Shown in pieces: positions 1 to 5,434 of a stretch of DNA of 10,979 nt (its first letter is position 1; every line of letters begins with the position of its first letter). The stretch spans positions 1 to 10,979 of the forward strand of contig MHDQ01000190.1 of NCBI GenBank assembly GCA_001803565.1. The letters are read 5' to 3'. The DNA is from Nitrospinae bacterium RIFCSPLOWO2_12_FULL_45_22. Lineage in GTDB: Bacteria; 2-12-FULL-45-22. Below the pieces are notes generated by a model. It was not told the origin of the DNA and searched no databases. It saw nothing but the letters and a program-made list of their open reading frames with translations. Position numbers and translations under genes: made by a program.

Positions 1-64
1 TCATTCTATTAACGGTTTCAACAACAATTTCAAACAGTATATGTGAAAAACTATGGTGTAGCAT
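1..64 (-). CDS. Start of the next integron-cassette gene, unknown product (partial, runs off left edge)
   Basis: An open frame begins at the ATG at 64 on the minus strand and stays open to the window edge, giving about 21 residues that start MLHHSFSHILFE. A ribosome binding site AGGAG (complement of 71-75) lies 6 bases upstream. A second ATG at 67 is in frame but only 3 bases from that site, so 64 is preferred. The gene begins about 24 bases after the G^TT crossover point of the attC-like site, which is where the first codon of a cassette gene is usually found. Too little protein is visible to name a family. The assignment rests on context and ribosome binding site. Confidence 0.5.
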   Translation of the reverse strand, partial: MLHHSFSHILFEIVVETVNRM

Positions 65-82
65 CATCGGCTCCTTTTGGAA

Positions 83-161
83 GCATAACGTCAGCCATGA
101 GGCGCTCAGGGAGACGCGTTCGGCGCGGGTTCCTGAGTCGCACTCGATGGCTTTGTTCGAT
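83..161 (-). other. attC: attC-like integron recombination site
   Basis: Read on the minus strand the site starts with an R' box ATCGAAC (161-155) and ends with an R'' box GTTATGC (89-83). Each has one mismatch to the RYYYAAC/GTTRRRY consensus. Between them, after 3- and 4-base spacers, two arms (151-132 and 110-94) form a 17-bp stem. The R'-side arm carries three extra single bases (at 146, 142 and 138) that must bulge out, while the other arm has none. The loop of 21 bases (111-131) contains a small CGCG/CGCG stem. Short paired arms with two or three extrahelical bases on one side are the hallmark of attC sites, which integron integrase recognises as folded single strands. Length (79 bp) and position 4 bases after a stop codon also fit. 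Confidence 0.82.
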
Positions 162-727
162 TCTCCTATGTCGGCAACTGTCCGACTGCAATGGGTAGTG
201 ACGTTTTCCCATAGAGCAAGTTTACGACGCCTCTGCGGATGAGTAGCTGCTCTAATTCGATATCCGCGTGCCCTTGAGGGGCATAGAAACCCTTCTTGAG
301 TTGGACACGGTCAAAATCGTGGCCCAGGCACTGTCCCATCACAACAAGAAGGTCGGCAAGGCAATCATCTGTCTTGCTATTCCACGTTTTTTGTTTTGCC
401 TTGTAGTCCGGGTCCGTATAGTCCCTCGGAGCGTTGTACAGGTGGTCCAGATATACCTTCCACGCGTTGAGGACCTTCTTTTCCTTTGTTTTCTTTGTGT
501 TGAATTCAAGGTCTATCATGTTCAGAGCTTCCACATAGGCTGGAGAAAGGCGAGATCCTCTTGTTGCCATGAGTGTCTTGAATATCAGCAACTTCCTGTT
601 TCGTCCTTCTCTCCATTTCTCTATTCCTTTCTGAACCTGGACAGCTATGACCGGGCTCAGCAGGACGGCAAGTATCATCAACCAATCAGCTATGCTCATT
701 CTTCTGTCTCCTCCTCATGGAATCGAA
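89..727 (-). mobile_element. Complete integron gene cassette (639 bp)
   Basis: The proposed cassette runs on the minus strand from TTCGAT (727) to the G at the end of its attC site (89). Before recombination an attC R'' box consists of that final G plus the first six bases of the cassette, here GTTCGAT. This is the exact complement of the R' box ATCGAAC at 155-161, as expected for one cassette whose ends were once joined in a circle. The cassette holds one gene, with a 28-base leader and a 4-base gap between stop codon and attC. No attC is visible just upstream of 728 and no integrase gene is in the window. It may be the first cassette after an attI site, or part of a cluster of attC sites lacking an integrase. 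Confidence 0.75.
166..699 (-). CDS. Cassette-encoded small membrane-anchored protein, function unknown (DUF6680-like)
   Basis: The 177-residue product has one hydrophobic segment at about residues 4-22, followed by a basic, charged, soluble part rich in lysine and arginine. This suggests a single N-terminal membrane anchor with most of the protein in the cytoplasm. From memory the pattern WLM..AVLL.P..AVQ, then a WREGR.RKL motif, then a TLMATR..RLSP..V.ALN motif, matches a domain of unknown function I know as DUF6680; this naming is unverified. The start is fixed by a strong ribosome binding site GAGGAGGAG (complement of 708-716), 8 bases before the ATG. The gene fills almost the whole cassette and its stop lies 4 bases before the attC-like site. 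It is probably transcribed from upstream, possibly by read-through from the folD-xseA-xseB operon, which points the same way. No catalytic motif is apparent. Confidence 0.8.
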   Translation of the reverse strand: MSIADWLMILAVLLSPVIAVQVQKGIEKWREGRNRKLLIFKTLMATRGSRLSPAYVEALNMIDLEFNTKKTKEKKVLNAWKVYLDHLYNAPRDYTDPDYKAKQKTWNSKTDDCLADLLVVMGQCLGHDFDRVQLKKGFYAPQGHADIELEQLLIRRGVVNLLYGKTSLPIAVGQLPT

Positions 728-728
728 C

Positions 729-1044
729 AATTAATAGACGAAGTACTTAATTTTAGATTTTTTCCTTTGCCTTATCATAATTTGCAAATACATACAAAGG
801 AAAAAAGCCCGTAGCAGAAAGAAGATTTCTTTACCTCTATTCATAATTATTTTATAATAGCAGCATTTAAGAAATTCGTATAATATACTTTTTCCATTTT
901 AGGGCCGCTAAATTATTCTTATCGAACGGAACGTTCATATCTGGCTTGGGCCAAAAGGTTCTATTATTATACTTCGAATCTAAAAAAGAGAGGTATCCTG
1001 TCAGCAAGCAGTTTTTCGACTTCTTTGGGTCTACGCATTGTTTA
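729..1044. other. AT-rich spacer between xseB and the cassette
   Basis: No convincing gene is present in this 316-base stretch. It is clearly more AT-rich than its neighbours. It holds a perfect 12-bp inverted repeat (758-769 and 795-806), a smaller hairpin AAAGAA-GAT-TTCTTT at 818-832, and a second ATCGAAC at 921-927 identical to the one at the cassette junction. A 37-codon frame on the minus strand (844-731) encodes a hydrophobic segment with a basic tail but has no ribosome binding site. If the cassette array has an attI site or promoter it should lie here, but I cannot point to one. Confidence 0.6.
758..806. repeat. Perfect 12-bp inverted repeat
   Basis: TTTTTTCCTTTG at 758-769 is matched exactly by its reverse complement CAAAGGAAAAAA at 795-806, with a 25-base loop. 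On the minus strand it lies between xseB and the cassette gene and could form a weak hairpin in the read-through transcript. It does not have the GC-rich stem plus T-tract of a standard terminator. Its role is unknown. Confidence 0.55.
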
Positions 1045-1296
1045 TCAACCGTTGTAAAGTTCTCCCAATTCTTCGGTAAAATCTAATGGCTTGACTTCTA
1101 GCTCCCCGGCCTCGGTCTTTAGCAGCACCTCTACTTTTCTTTCCGCTTCTTCCAACTTTTTTATACACCACCGGGACAGCTTTATCCCTTCTTCAAACAC
1201 TTCTAAAGATTCGTCCAGGGAAAGGTCTCCACCTTCTAATCGCTTGACTAATTCCTCCAGGCGGCTCATAGCCTCTTCAAATCTTGGCTCGGTCAT
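1045..1296 (-). CDS. xseB: Exodeoxyribonuclease VII small subunit
   Basis: The 83-residue protein matches the XseB family in length and pattern. FEEAMSRLEELVKRLEGG at residues 6-23 is followed by a DLSLDESLEVFEEG motif and a helix ending in KKLEEAERKV. XseB is a small, mostly helical protein; several copies bind the C-terminal coiled-coil arm of XseA. The complex degrades single-stranded DNA from both ends in the cytoplasm and acts in mismatch repair and clearance of damaged DNA. The start overlaps the end of xseA by 20 bases, and GGAGGAG (complement of 1307-1313) sits 10 bases upstream, inside xseA. It is the last gene of the operon. The TGA stop is followed at once by TAA. The tail after residue 60 (acidic, ending ELYNG) is variable in the family. 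Confidence 0.95.
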   Translation of the reverse strand: MTEPRFEEAMSRLEELVKRLEGGDLSLDESLEVFEEGIKLSRWCIKKLEEAERKVEVLLKTEAGELEVKPLDFTEELGELYNG

Positions 1297-2689
1297 TATC
1301 TATTTTCTCCTCCGGTTTAGTTTTTTCCACTCGGCAAAAAATTTCTCCTTGATAGAGCTTTACTGATACCTTGTGGCCTTTTTCTACCTCCTGGGCATCT
1401 TTTACTATCTGCCCGCTGGGTAGGCTGCAGCAGATGCTATAGCCCCGTGCCAGGATAGCCAGAGGGCTCAGGCTATTAAGCTGTCCTGCGGTACCCTCCA
1501 ATCGTTTTCTTGTCATACCCAGTCTATAGATCATCTGGCGGGTCAGGTCTTTGAAAAGCCTTTGCAGATAATCTCTTCCATAAAGGATCTTTTCTCTCGG
1601 TGACCGGGAATAGTGCCTCTGGCACAAATGGGCCAGGTATTCCTTTTTATTCTTAAGCTGAATAGAAAGCGTCTTGACTGTCCGGGCCTGTAACTCATCT
1701 ACCCTTTGTTGATGGTATTGCATCTTTTCTTGAGGTATGGAGAAGCCCTTTCGCTGGCAGAGGCGTTGGAGCCGATCTTTTAAGAAGCCCAGGGAATAGC
1801 CCATCCGGTTCCGCAGCCGGCTATGGAGGGTTTGGAGGTGCAAAAGGATATCTTCCTTGTTCTTGACCACTAATTCTGCGCCCGCTGAGGGGGTAGGGGC
1901 CCGCAGGTCAGCCACAAAATCGGCAATAGTAAAATCTATCTCATGGCCCACGGCTGATATTACCGGGATGCGGGAGGCAAAGATTGCCCGCGCTACCGCT
2001 TCTTCATTAAAAGCCCATAGGTCTTCTACTGACCCGCCTCCTCGCCCTATAATCAACACATCTATATCAGGGAACTGGTTTAGGAGCCTGATCCCTTCTG
2101 CGATTTCCTGGGAAGCACCCTCTCCTTGTACCCGGGCGGGATAAAGGATAAGATGGACATTGGCAAAACGCCGCTGGATAACCCGCAAGATATCCTGGAT
2201 AGCAGCCCCAGTAAGTGAAGTCACTATACCGATTTTTTGGGGCAATAGGGGCAAGGGCTTTTTGTGCTGGGGGTCAAATAACCCTTCTTGCGCCAGCTTA
2301 TCTTTCAGTTGCTGGAAGGCCAGTTGCAGAGCCCCTATGCCTTTAGGCTCCATATAATCTATGATGATCTGGTATTCTCCCCGGGGTTCATAGACGCTTA
2401 TTCTACCGCGGACAATGACTTTGAGCCCATCTTCCAGTTTAAACCTGAGGGCCCGCCGCTGGGATTTAAAGAGTAGGGCCTTGATCTGACTGGTTTCATC
2501 TTTGAGGGTAAAATAGGTATGGCCGGAAGAGGGTATCCGGAGGTTAGAGATTTCTCCTTCTACCCAGATAGCTGAAAGTTCCAGCTCTAAAATCAGTTTT
2601 ATCCGGCTGGTCAGCTCGCTAATAGTATATATCGGCTGGCCGGTGCTCAGGGCCCAGGGCTCTGTTTCGGCTATCTTCCTTCCCTCCAT
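1277..2689 (-). CDS. xseA: Exodeoxyribonuclease VII large (catalytic) subunit
   Basis: The 470-residue protein is full length (E. coli XseA is about 456). It has an N-terminal OB-fold for single-stranded DNA at about residues 20-110 (ISELTSRIK, then WVEGEISN and GHTYFTLKD). The nuclease domain at about 135-330 carries IGIVTS with TGAAIQDI (154-168), IIGRGGGSVEDLWAFN (213-228), and SAVGHEIDFT with ADLRAPTPSAGAE (245-272). These hold the conserved acidic and histidine residues of the family. The rest is the long helical arm that binds XseB. With XseB it cuts single-stranded DNA into oligonucleotides without needing metal ions in the well-studied enzymes. The start lies within the last 19 bases of folD, after a GAGGAAAG ribosome binding site. 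This points to translational coupling in one operon. Confidence 0.96.
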   Translation of the reverse strand: MEGRKIAETEPWALSTGQPIYTISELTSRIKLILELELSAIWVEGEISNLRIPSSGHTYFTLKDETSQIKALLFKSQRRALRFKLEDGLKVIVRGRISVYEPRGEYQIIIDYMEPKGIGALQLAFQQLKDKLAQEGLFDPQHKKPLPLLPQKIGIVTSLTGAAIQDILRVIQRRFANVHLILYPARVQGEGASQEIAEGIRLLNQFPDIDVLIIGRGGGSVEDLWAFNEEAVARAIFASRIPVISAVGHEIDFTIADFVADLRAPTPSAGAELVVKNKEDILLHLQTLHSRLRNRMGYSLGFLKDRLQRLCQRKGFSIPQEKMQYHQQRVDELQARTVKTLSIQLKNKKEYLAHLCQRHYSRSPREKILYGRDYLQRLFKDLTRQMIYRLGMTRKRLEGTAGQLNSLSPLAILARGYSICCSLPSGQIVKDAQEVEKGHKVSVKLYQGEIFCRVEKTKPEEKIDNDRAKI

Positions 2690-3591
2690 ATGCTTTCCTC
2701 ATCTAATGCTGGGCCAAAAATCTGTTTACGGTATGCCAATAGAGTGTTTTTCAGCAGCATGGATATTATTAAGGGGCCTACGCCACCGGGTACGGGGACT
2801 ATAAGCCGGGCTTTTTCTGGTGCCCCATCCAGTTCTATGTCACCTACCAGCTTCCCCTTTATCATATTGAACCCCACATCTATTACCATAGCATCATCAG
2901 CCAACATACTGGCTTTGATCGCCCTGGGTTTTCTTAGGTCAGTAATGACAATTTCGGCCTTGCTGAGCAATTCTTCTCCCTGGCTACCCCAGTTGGTTGT
3001 CACCGAGACCGTAGCATAACGCTGAGCCAGGAGCATGGATAAGGGCTTGGCAAAGCCTTCTTCACGCCCTACAATTAATACCCTTTTACCGATAAGATCT
3101 ATTTTGTATCGGCCTAATATTTCAGTTATAGCTGCCAGGGTAGCAGAGACCAGGGTAGCAGTCCCGGCCAGGAGCTTGCCGATGTTTAGTGGGTGAAGGC
3201 CATCTATATCCTTGCGGTAATCTATTGTCTGAGAAAGGGCACCTATATCTATCTCTCCTGGAATAGGCAATCGAATAATTATCCCATGGACTTTAGGGTT
3301 GTTATTCAAGGAATGAATAATTTCCTGGAGCTCCTTTAATGAAATTTCACTGGGTAGATAGGCAACAAAGAAATTAATACCAGCCTTGTCGCATGCCATC
3401 CTTTTCCGTCGCAGAAAGAGTTGGCCAGCTAAGTCCTCACCAATGGAAATAGCTGCTAAACCAGGGGTTATGCCTGTCTGGGCCTTAAGGGCGGCTACTT
3501 CTGTCTTTATTTCCTCCAGGATCTCTACCGCCATAGCCCGCCCATCCAGGACCTTTGCTGTCTCACAAGCAGACTTAGCTAATTCCATCAT
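2671..3591 (-). CDS. folD: Divergent FolD-like methylenetetrahydrofolate dehydrogenase/cyclohydrolase
   Basis: The 306 residues cover the whole FolD fold. FolD normally oxidises 5,10-methylene-tetrahydrofolate with NADP and hydrolyses the product to 10-formyl-tetrahydrofolate in the cytoplasm. Conserved parts include the catalytic lysine K63 in LRRKRMACDKAGI, KDIDGLHPLNIGKL (127-140), VIDVGFN, and VPVPGGVGPL. Several usual residues are changed. The tyrosine four places before the lysine is F59; the QLPLP glutamine is R107; the CTPxG stretch reads SATLA (149-153); the GRSxxVGxP dinucleotide motif reads GREEGFAKP (175-183); and the HSxT motif is replaced by TTNW. The gene is intact and heads the operon, so it is not simply decaying. 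It may have altered cofactor use or only one of the two activities. The start could be the first or second ATG (3591 or 3588). Confidence 0.88.
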   Translation of the reverse strand: MMELAKSACETAKVLDGRAMAVEILEEIKTEVAALKAQTGITPGLAAISIGEDLAGQLFLRRKRMACDKAGINFFVAYLPSEISLKELQEIIHSLNNNPKVHGIIIRLPIPGEIDIGALSQTIDYRKDIDGLHPLNIGKLLAGTATLVSATLAAITEILGRYKIDLIGKRVLIVGREEGFAKPLSMLLAQRYATVSVTTNWGSQGEELLSKAEIVITDLRKPRAIKASMLADDAMVIDVGFNMIKGKLVGDIELDGAPEKARLIVPVPGGVGPLIISMLLKNTLLAYRKQIFGPALDEESIWREGR

Positions 3592-3611
3592 CTCTATCCA
3601 CCCCTATTTAG

Positions 3612-3681
3612 GGAGTAAAGAGTAAGCAGTGAGCCGTGAGCAGTAACGGCTTACTCCTAACTGCTTACTGCTCACTTTTTT
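3612..3681. repeat. Nested inverted repeat with terminator-like form
   Basis: GTGAGCAGTAA at 3636-3646 pairs perfectly with TTACTGCTCAC at 3665-3675, which is followed by six T. A second pair (AGTAAGCAGT at 3621-3630 and ACTGCTTACT at 3660-3669) and a small one (AGTAA/TTACT at 3642-3655) allow alternative folding. On the plus strand it looks like a rho-independent terminator, but no plus-strand gene lies upstream. On the minus strand it lies in the folD leader region. Repeated variants of the word AGTGAGCAGTAAGC suggest a dispersed intergenic repeat rather than a true terminator. Confidence 0.6.
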
Positions 3682-3840
3682 ATAGGTTAAGAGGTTAACG
3701 CTCCGATGCACAATTTTAGGTTTAAAGGTTAGGAAATATTTGCTAGAGAACAATATTACTGCGGTATTAATTAAGGTGCAAGAATTTTCTTATTGAGGTA
3801 AAATGCACCAACTAACTAGTTGTCACTGAAAAAATAGGAT

Positions 3841-3862
3841 GTCGAGCAAGCTCGACCGCTAC
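3841..3862 (-). repeat. REP-like hairpin with GTAG tag (a)
   Basis: On the minus strand a GTAG tetranucleotide is followed by CGGTCGAGCTTGCTCGAC. The 16-base palindrome GTCGAGCAAGCTCGAC (3841-3856) forms the hairpin. A GTAG tag at the foot of a palindrome is the mark of REP sequences mobilised by REP-associated tyrosine transposases. Confidence 0.65.
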
Positions 3863-3869
3863 ACCATTT

Positions 3870-3931
3870 CGTTATTAGGTTATTAGGTCATTGCGTAATT
3901 AATAACCTAATTACCTAATGACCTAATAACG
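3870..3931. repeat. Inverted repeat of TTATTAGGT units inside the miniature element
   Basis: CGTTATTAGGT (3870-3880) is matched perfectly by ACCTAATAACG (3921-3931). Further shifted copies of ATTAGGT on the left and ACCTAAT on the right permit several pairings. The block lies exactly between the two REP-like hairpins of copy 1 and is missing from copy 2 (9770-9888), so it was probably inserted into, or expanded within, the element. Confidence 0.6.
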
Positions 3932-3946
3932 AATCTTCTGTAAGAT

Positions 3947-3969
3947 GTAGTGGCAAAGCTTGTTTTGCC
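3947..3969 (+). repeat. REP-like hairpin with GTAG tag (b)
   Basis: GTAG is followed by TGGCAAAGCTTGTTTTGCC, a hairpin with GGCAAAGC/GTTTTGCC arms (one G-T pair). It is inverted relative to hairpin (a), so the tags face each other. Confidence 0.65.
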
Positions 3970-4003
3970 GAAATTTTTTCAGTGCCAACTAAAACTTTAC
4001 GAT

Positions 4004-4010
4004 AGGAGGG
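4004..4010 (+). promoter_or_regulatory. Ribosome binding site of the dehydrogenase gene
   Basis: AGGAGGG lies 7 bases before the ATG at 4018, which decides this start over the in-frame ATG three codons later. Confidence 0.8.
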
Positions 4011-4017
4011 TAAGAAA

Positions 4018-5064
4018 ATGGCTAAGATGAAATCCCTGATATTTTATGGAGCAAGGGAGGTTAGTATAGAGGAGGTGGATCGGCCTACCATGGAAAAACC
4101 TACCGATGCCCTGGTCAAAGTGACCCTTTCCACTATATGTGGCTCAGACCTCCATATCTATCATGAAGAGCTGCCCATACCACCACCTTTTCCTATAGGA
4201 CATGAATTTGTTGGTGTGATTGAAGAGCTAGGGAAGGATGTCTCGGGTTTTAAAGAAGGCGACCGGGTAGCCGCTTCTTGTGTAGTATATTGTGGCCAGT
4301 GTTATTATTGTCAAAAGGGCTTATATGGCCACTGTGAGAAGGGGGGCCTTTATGGTTGTGGGGCTCTGATGGGCAATCTGGGTGGCACCCAGGCTGAGTA
4401 TGTAAGAGTCCCCTATGCCCAACTGGGACTGCACAAGATCCCGGATGAATTAACTGATGAGCAAGTCCTCTATGTTGGTGATATTTTAACTACGGGGTTT
4501 ACAGCCGCCAGGAAGGGGAATATATTGCCCGGGGATATCGTGGCAGTGTTTGGCTCTGGCCCAGTAGGATTATGTGCCCAGGTATGTGCCCAGCTCTTTG
4601 GCCCGGCCCGGGTTATCGCGGTAGATAGACTGGATTATCGCTTAGAAGTTTCACGGCAGATAGGCTGTGAGCCGATAAATGCGGCTAGAGAAGATCCAGC
4701 CGCTAAGATAAAAGAATTGACCGAGGGCCGTGGAGTTGATGTTGCCATCGAAGCCGTGGGGATCCCGGCAACTATGGCCGGGTGCCTCTCTTCCGTTAGA
4801 CCCGGGGGGAGGGTCTCGGCCGTAGGAATATTCTCTCAGCCTATGGAATTCCCTCTGCCTCAGCTCTGTATGCTGGATATTAGCTTGACCATGAGCATTT
4901 GTGATGTGCAGTGGATGCCCGCCTTGATAAAGCTTATCCAGAACAAAAAGATAGACTTAACCTTTTTGGGCACCCATTCTATGCCCCTGGCCGATGCAGC
5001 AAAGGCATACGAGATATTTGATCAGAAACAGGATCTGGTCTTAAAAATCCTGCTGCGACCCTAA
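4018..5064 (+). CDS. Zinc-dependent medium-chain alcohol dehydrogenase (formaldehyde/threonine dehydrogenase-like)
   Basis: The 348-residue protein is a full-length member of the zinc-binding medium-chain dehydrogenase family, soluble and using NAD(P) to oxidise an alcohol or reduce a carbonyl. Catalytic zinc ligands are expected at C41 (TICGSDLHIYH), H62 and E63 (GHEFVGVIEELG), and D155 (YVGDILTTGF). The four-cysteine structural zinc site is intact at C92, C95, C98 and C106. The Rossmann nucleotide motif GSGPVGL is at 179-185, with an acidic residue D203 at the end of the second strand (VIAVDR), favouring NAD over NADP. GCGALMGNLGGTQAEYVRVPYA (113-134, with a few residues either side) recalls the glutathione-independent formaldehyde dehydrogenase-like branch. 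The substrate cannot be told. The gene stands alone, divergent from folD, behind a strong ribosome binding site. Confidence 0.92.
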   Translation: MAKMKSLIFYGAREVSIEEVDRPTMEKPTDALVKVTLSTICGSDLHIYHEELPIPPPFPIGHEFVGVIEELGKDVSGFKEGDRVAASCVVYCGQCYYCQKGLYGHCEKGGLYGCGALMGNLGGTQAEYVRVPYAQLGLHKIPDELTDEQVLYVGDILTTGFTAARKGNILPGDIVAVFGSGPVGLCAQVCAQLFGPARVIAVDRLDYRLEVSRQIGCEPINAAREDPAAKIKELTEGRGVDVAIEAVGIPATMAGCLSSVRPGGRVSAVGIFSQPMEFPLPQLCMLDISLTMSICDVQWMPALIKLIQNKKIDLTFLGTHSMPLADAAKAYEIFDQKQDLVLKILLRP

Positions 5065-5066
5065 AA

Positions 5067-5089
5067 CCAATTTGACCGTGTCCAATTGG
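5067..5089 (+). terminator. Possible hairpin terminator of the dehydrogenase gene
   Basis: CCAATTTGAC and GTCCAATTGG pair at 9 of 10 positions around a CGT loop, starting 3 bases after the stop codon. No run of T follows, so it is not a standard rho-independent terminator. It may act to protect the 3' end or be chance. Confidence 0.3.
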
Positions 5090-5091
5090 AT

Positions 5092-5215
5092 AAATCCTAA
5101 ATTCGAAATGGTAAATCCTAAACAAATTCAAATGACCAAAATTCAAAACGAGATAATGGTTTTGAAATTTGGATTTACGATTTTGATATTATTTTGGATT
5201 TAATGCTTAGGATTT
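5092..5215. repeat. AT-rich imperfect inverted repeat (124 bp)
   Basis: The ends AAATCCTAA (5092-5100) and TTAGGATTT (5207-5215) are perfect inverses. In the middle CCAAAATTCAAAAC (5136-5149) pairs with GTTTTGAAATTTGG (5159-5172) at 13 of 14 positions around a 9-base loop. The word AAATCCTAA occurs twice on the left (5092 and 5112). It has no coding potential. From memory such AAATTCAAATGACCAAAATTCAAAA blocks recur between genes in several environmental bacterial genomes. Confidence 0.6.
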
Positions 5216-5253
5216 GGGTGTGGCTATTCTTTGTCAGAAATCCATTAACAATG

Positions 5254-5275
5254 GTAGTGGCAGAGCTTGCTCTGC
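5254..5275 (+). repeat. REP-like hairpin with GTAG tag (c)
   Basis: GTAG is followed by TGGCAGAGCTTGCTCTGC, with GCAGAGC/GCTCTGC arms. It pairs as a unit with hairpin (d) 7 bases downstream. Here the GTAG tags face outward, opposite to the pairs at 3841-3969 and 9791-9868. Confidence 0.65.
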
Positions 5276-5282
5276 TAGAAAT

Positions 5283-5304
5283 GTCGAGCAAGCTCGACCA
5301 CTAC
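5283..5304 (-). repeat. REP-like hairpin with GTAG tag (d)
   Basis: The palindrome GTCGAGCAAGCTCGAC (5283-5298) is followed by CACTAC, i.e. GTAGTG at the start on the minus strand. The palindrome is identical to those of hairpins (a) and (e). Confidence 0.65.
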
Positions 5305-5434
5305 AAATTATATTACATAGGCCTTATGACAAAAAATAGCCACTCCCTTAGGATTTAGAGTTTGTTCAGGTTGGTTGCTCTCAATAAATATGACATTGTG
5401 AGGCCAAAACAGGGAGAATTGGGAGTGAGGGGAG

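Larger units (their letters stand above)
3819..3989. mobile_element. TA-flanked miniature inverted-repeat element, copy 1 (171 bp)
   Basis: The element begins GTTGTCACTGAAAAAAT and ends with the inverse, ATTTTTTCAGTGCCAAC; the ends match at 16 of 17 positions. A TA dinucleotide flanks each side (3817-3818 and 3990-3991). TA duplication is typical of Tc1/mariner/IS630-type insertions. Inside each end sits a REP-like hairpin with its tag facing inward. Between the hairpins is a further inverted repeat (CGTTATTAGGT at 3870-3880, ACCTAATAACG at 3921-3931) that the second copy lacks. There is no coding capacity, so any transposase would have to be supplied elsewhere. Confidence 0.7.
3592..4017. 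other. Repeat-rich spacer between divergent folD and the dehydrogenase gene
   Basis: No coding sequence is apparent. From left to right it holds a nested inverted repeat next to folD (3612-3681), an AT-rich stretch (3682-3817) with weak GGTGCA/TGCACC arms at 3774-3808, a TA-flanked miniature element (3819-3989), and the ribosome binding site of the dehydrogenase gene. Promoters for both divergent genes should lie here, but I could not assign -35/-10 boxes with confidence. Confidence 0.7.
5216..5347. mobile_element. Miniature transposable element with 20-bp inverted ends and 9-bp target duplication
   Basis: The left end GGGTGTGGCTATTCTTTGTC (5216-5235) and the inverse of the right end (5328-5347) agree at 18 of 20 positions. 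The element is flanked on both sides, directly outside the ends, by the same nine bases TTAGGATTT (5207-5215 and 5348-5356). That is the signature of a transposition that copied its target. With 132 bp and no gene it must depend on a transposase elsewhere; a 9-bp duplication fits several DDE families but does not decide between them. Inside is a pair of REP-like hairpins. Confidence 0.78.
5065..5434. other. Repeat-filled spacer between dehydrogenase and Nudix genes
   Basis: There is no gene here. Just after the dehydrogenase stop is a hairpin with arms at 5067-5076 and 5080-5089, without a T-tract. Next comes an AT-rich imperfect inverted repeat (5092-5215). A miniature element (5216-5347) is inserted at its right end and itself contains a pair of REP-like hairpins. 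The last 78 bases (5357-5434) show nothing but the purine-rich ribosome binding region of the Nudix gene. Confidence 0.7.

Noticed and set aside
818-832. Hairpin AAAGAA-GAT-TTCTTT as terminator of the xseB operon
   Set aside because: The stem is AT-only and the nearest T-run on the minus strand lies 11 bases further on, so it lacks the form of a rho-independent terminator.
731-844. A 37-codon minus-strand frame, MNRGKEIFFLLRAFFLC followed by a basic tail
   Set aside because: It looks like a tiny membrane peptide, but has no ribosome binding site, lies in AT-rich DNA where such frames arise by chance, and has no recognisable relative.
982-1038. An 18-codon minus-strand frame MRRPKEVEKLLADRIPLF just after xseB
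   Set aside because: It reads like the beginning of a real protein but stops after 18 codons and lacks a ribosome binding site. It may be a gene remnant, but cannot be supported.
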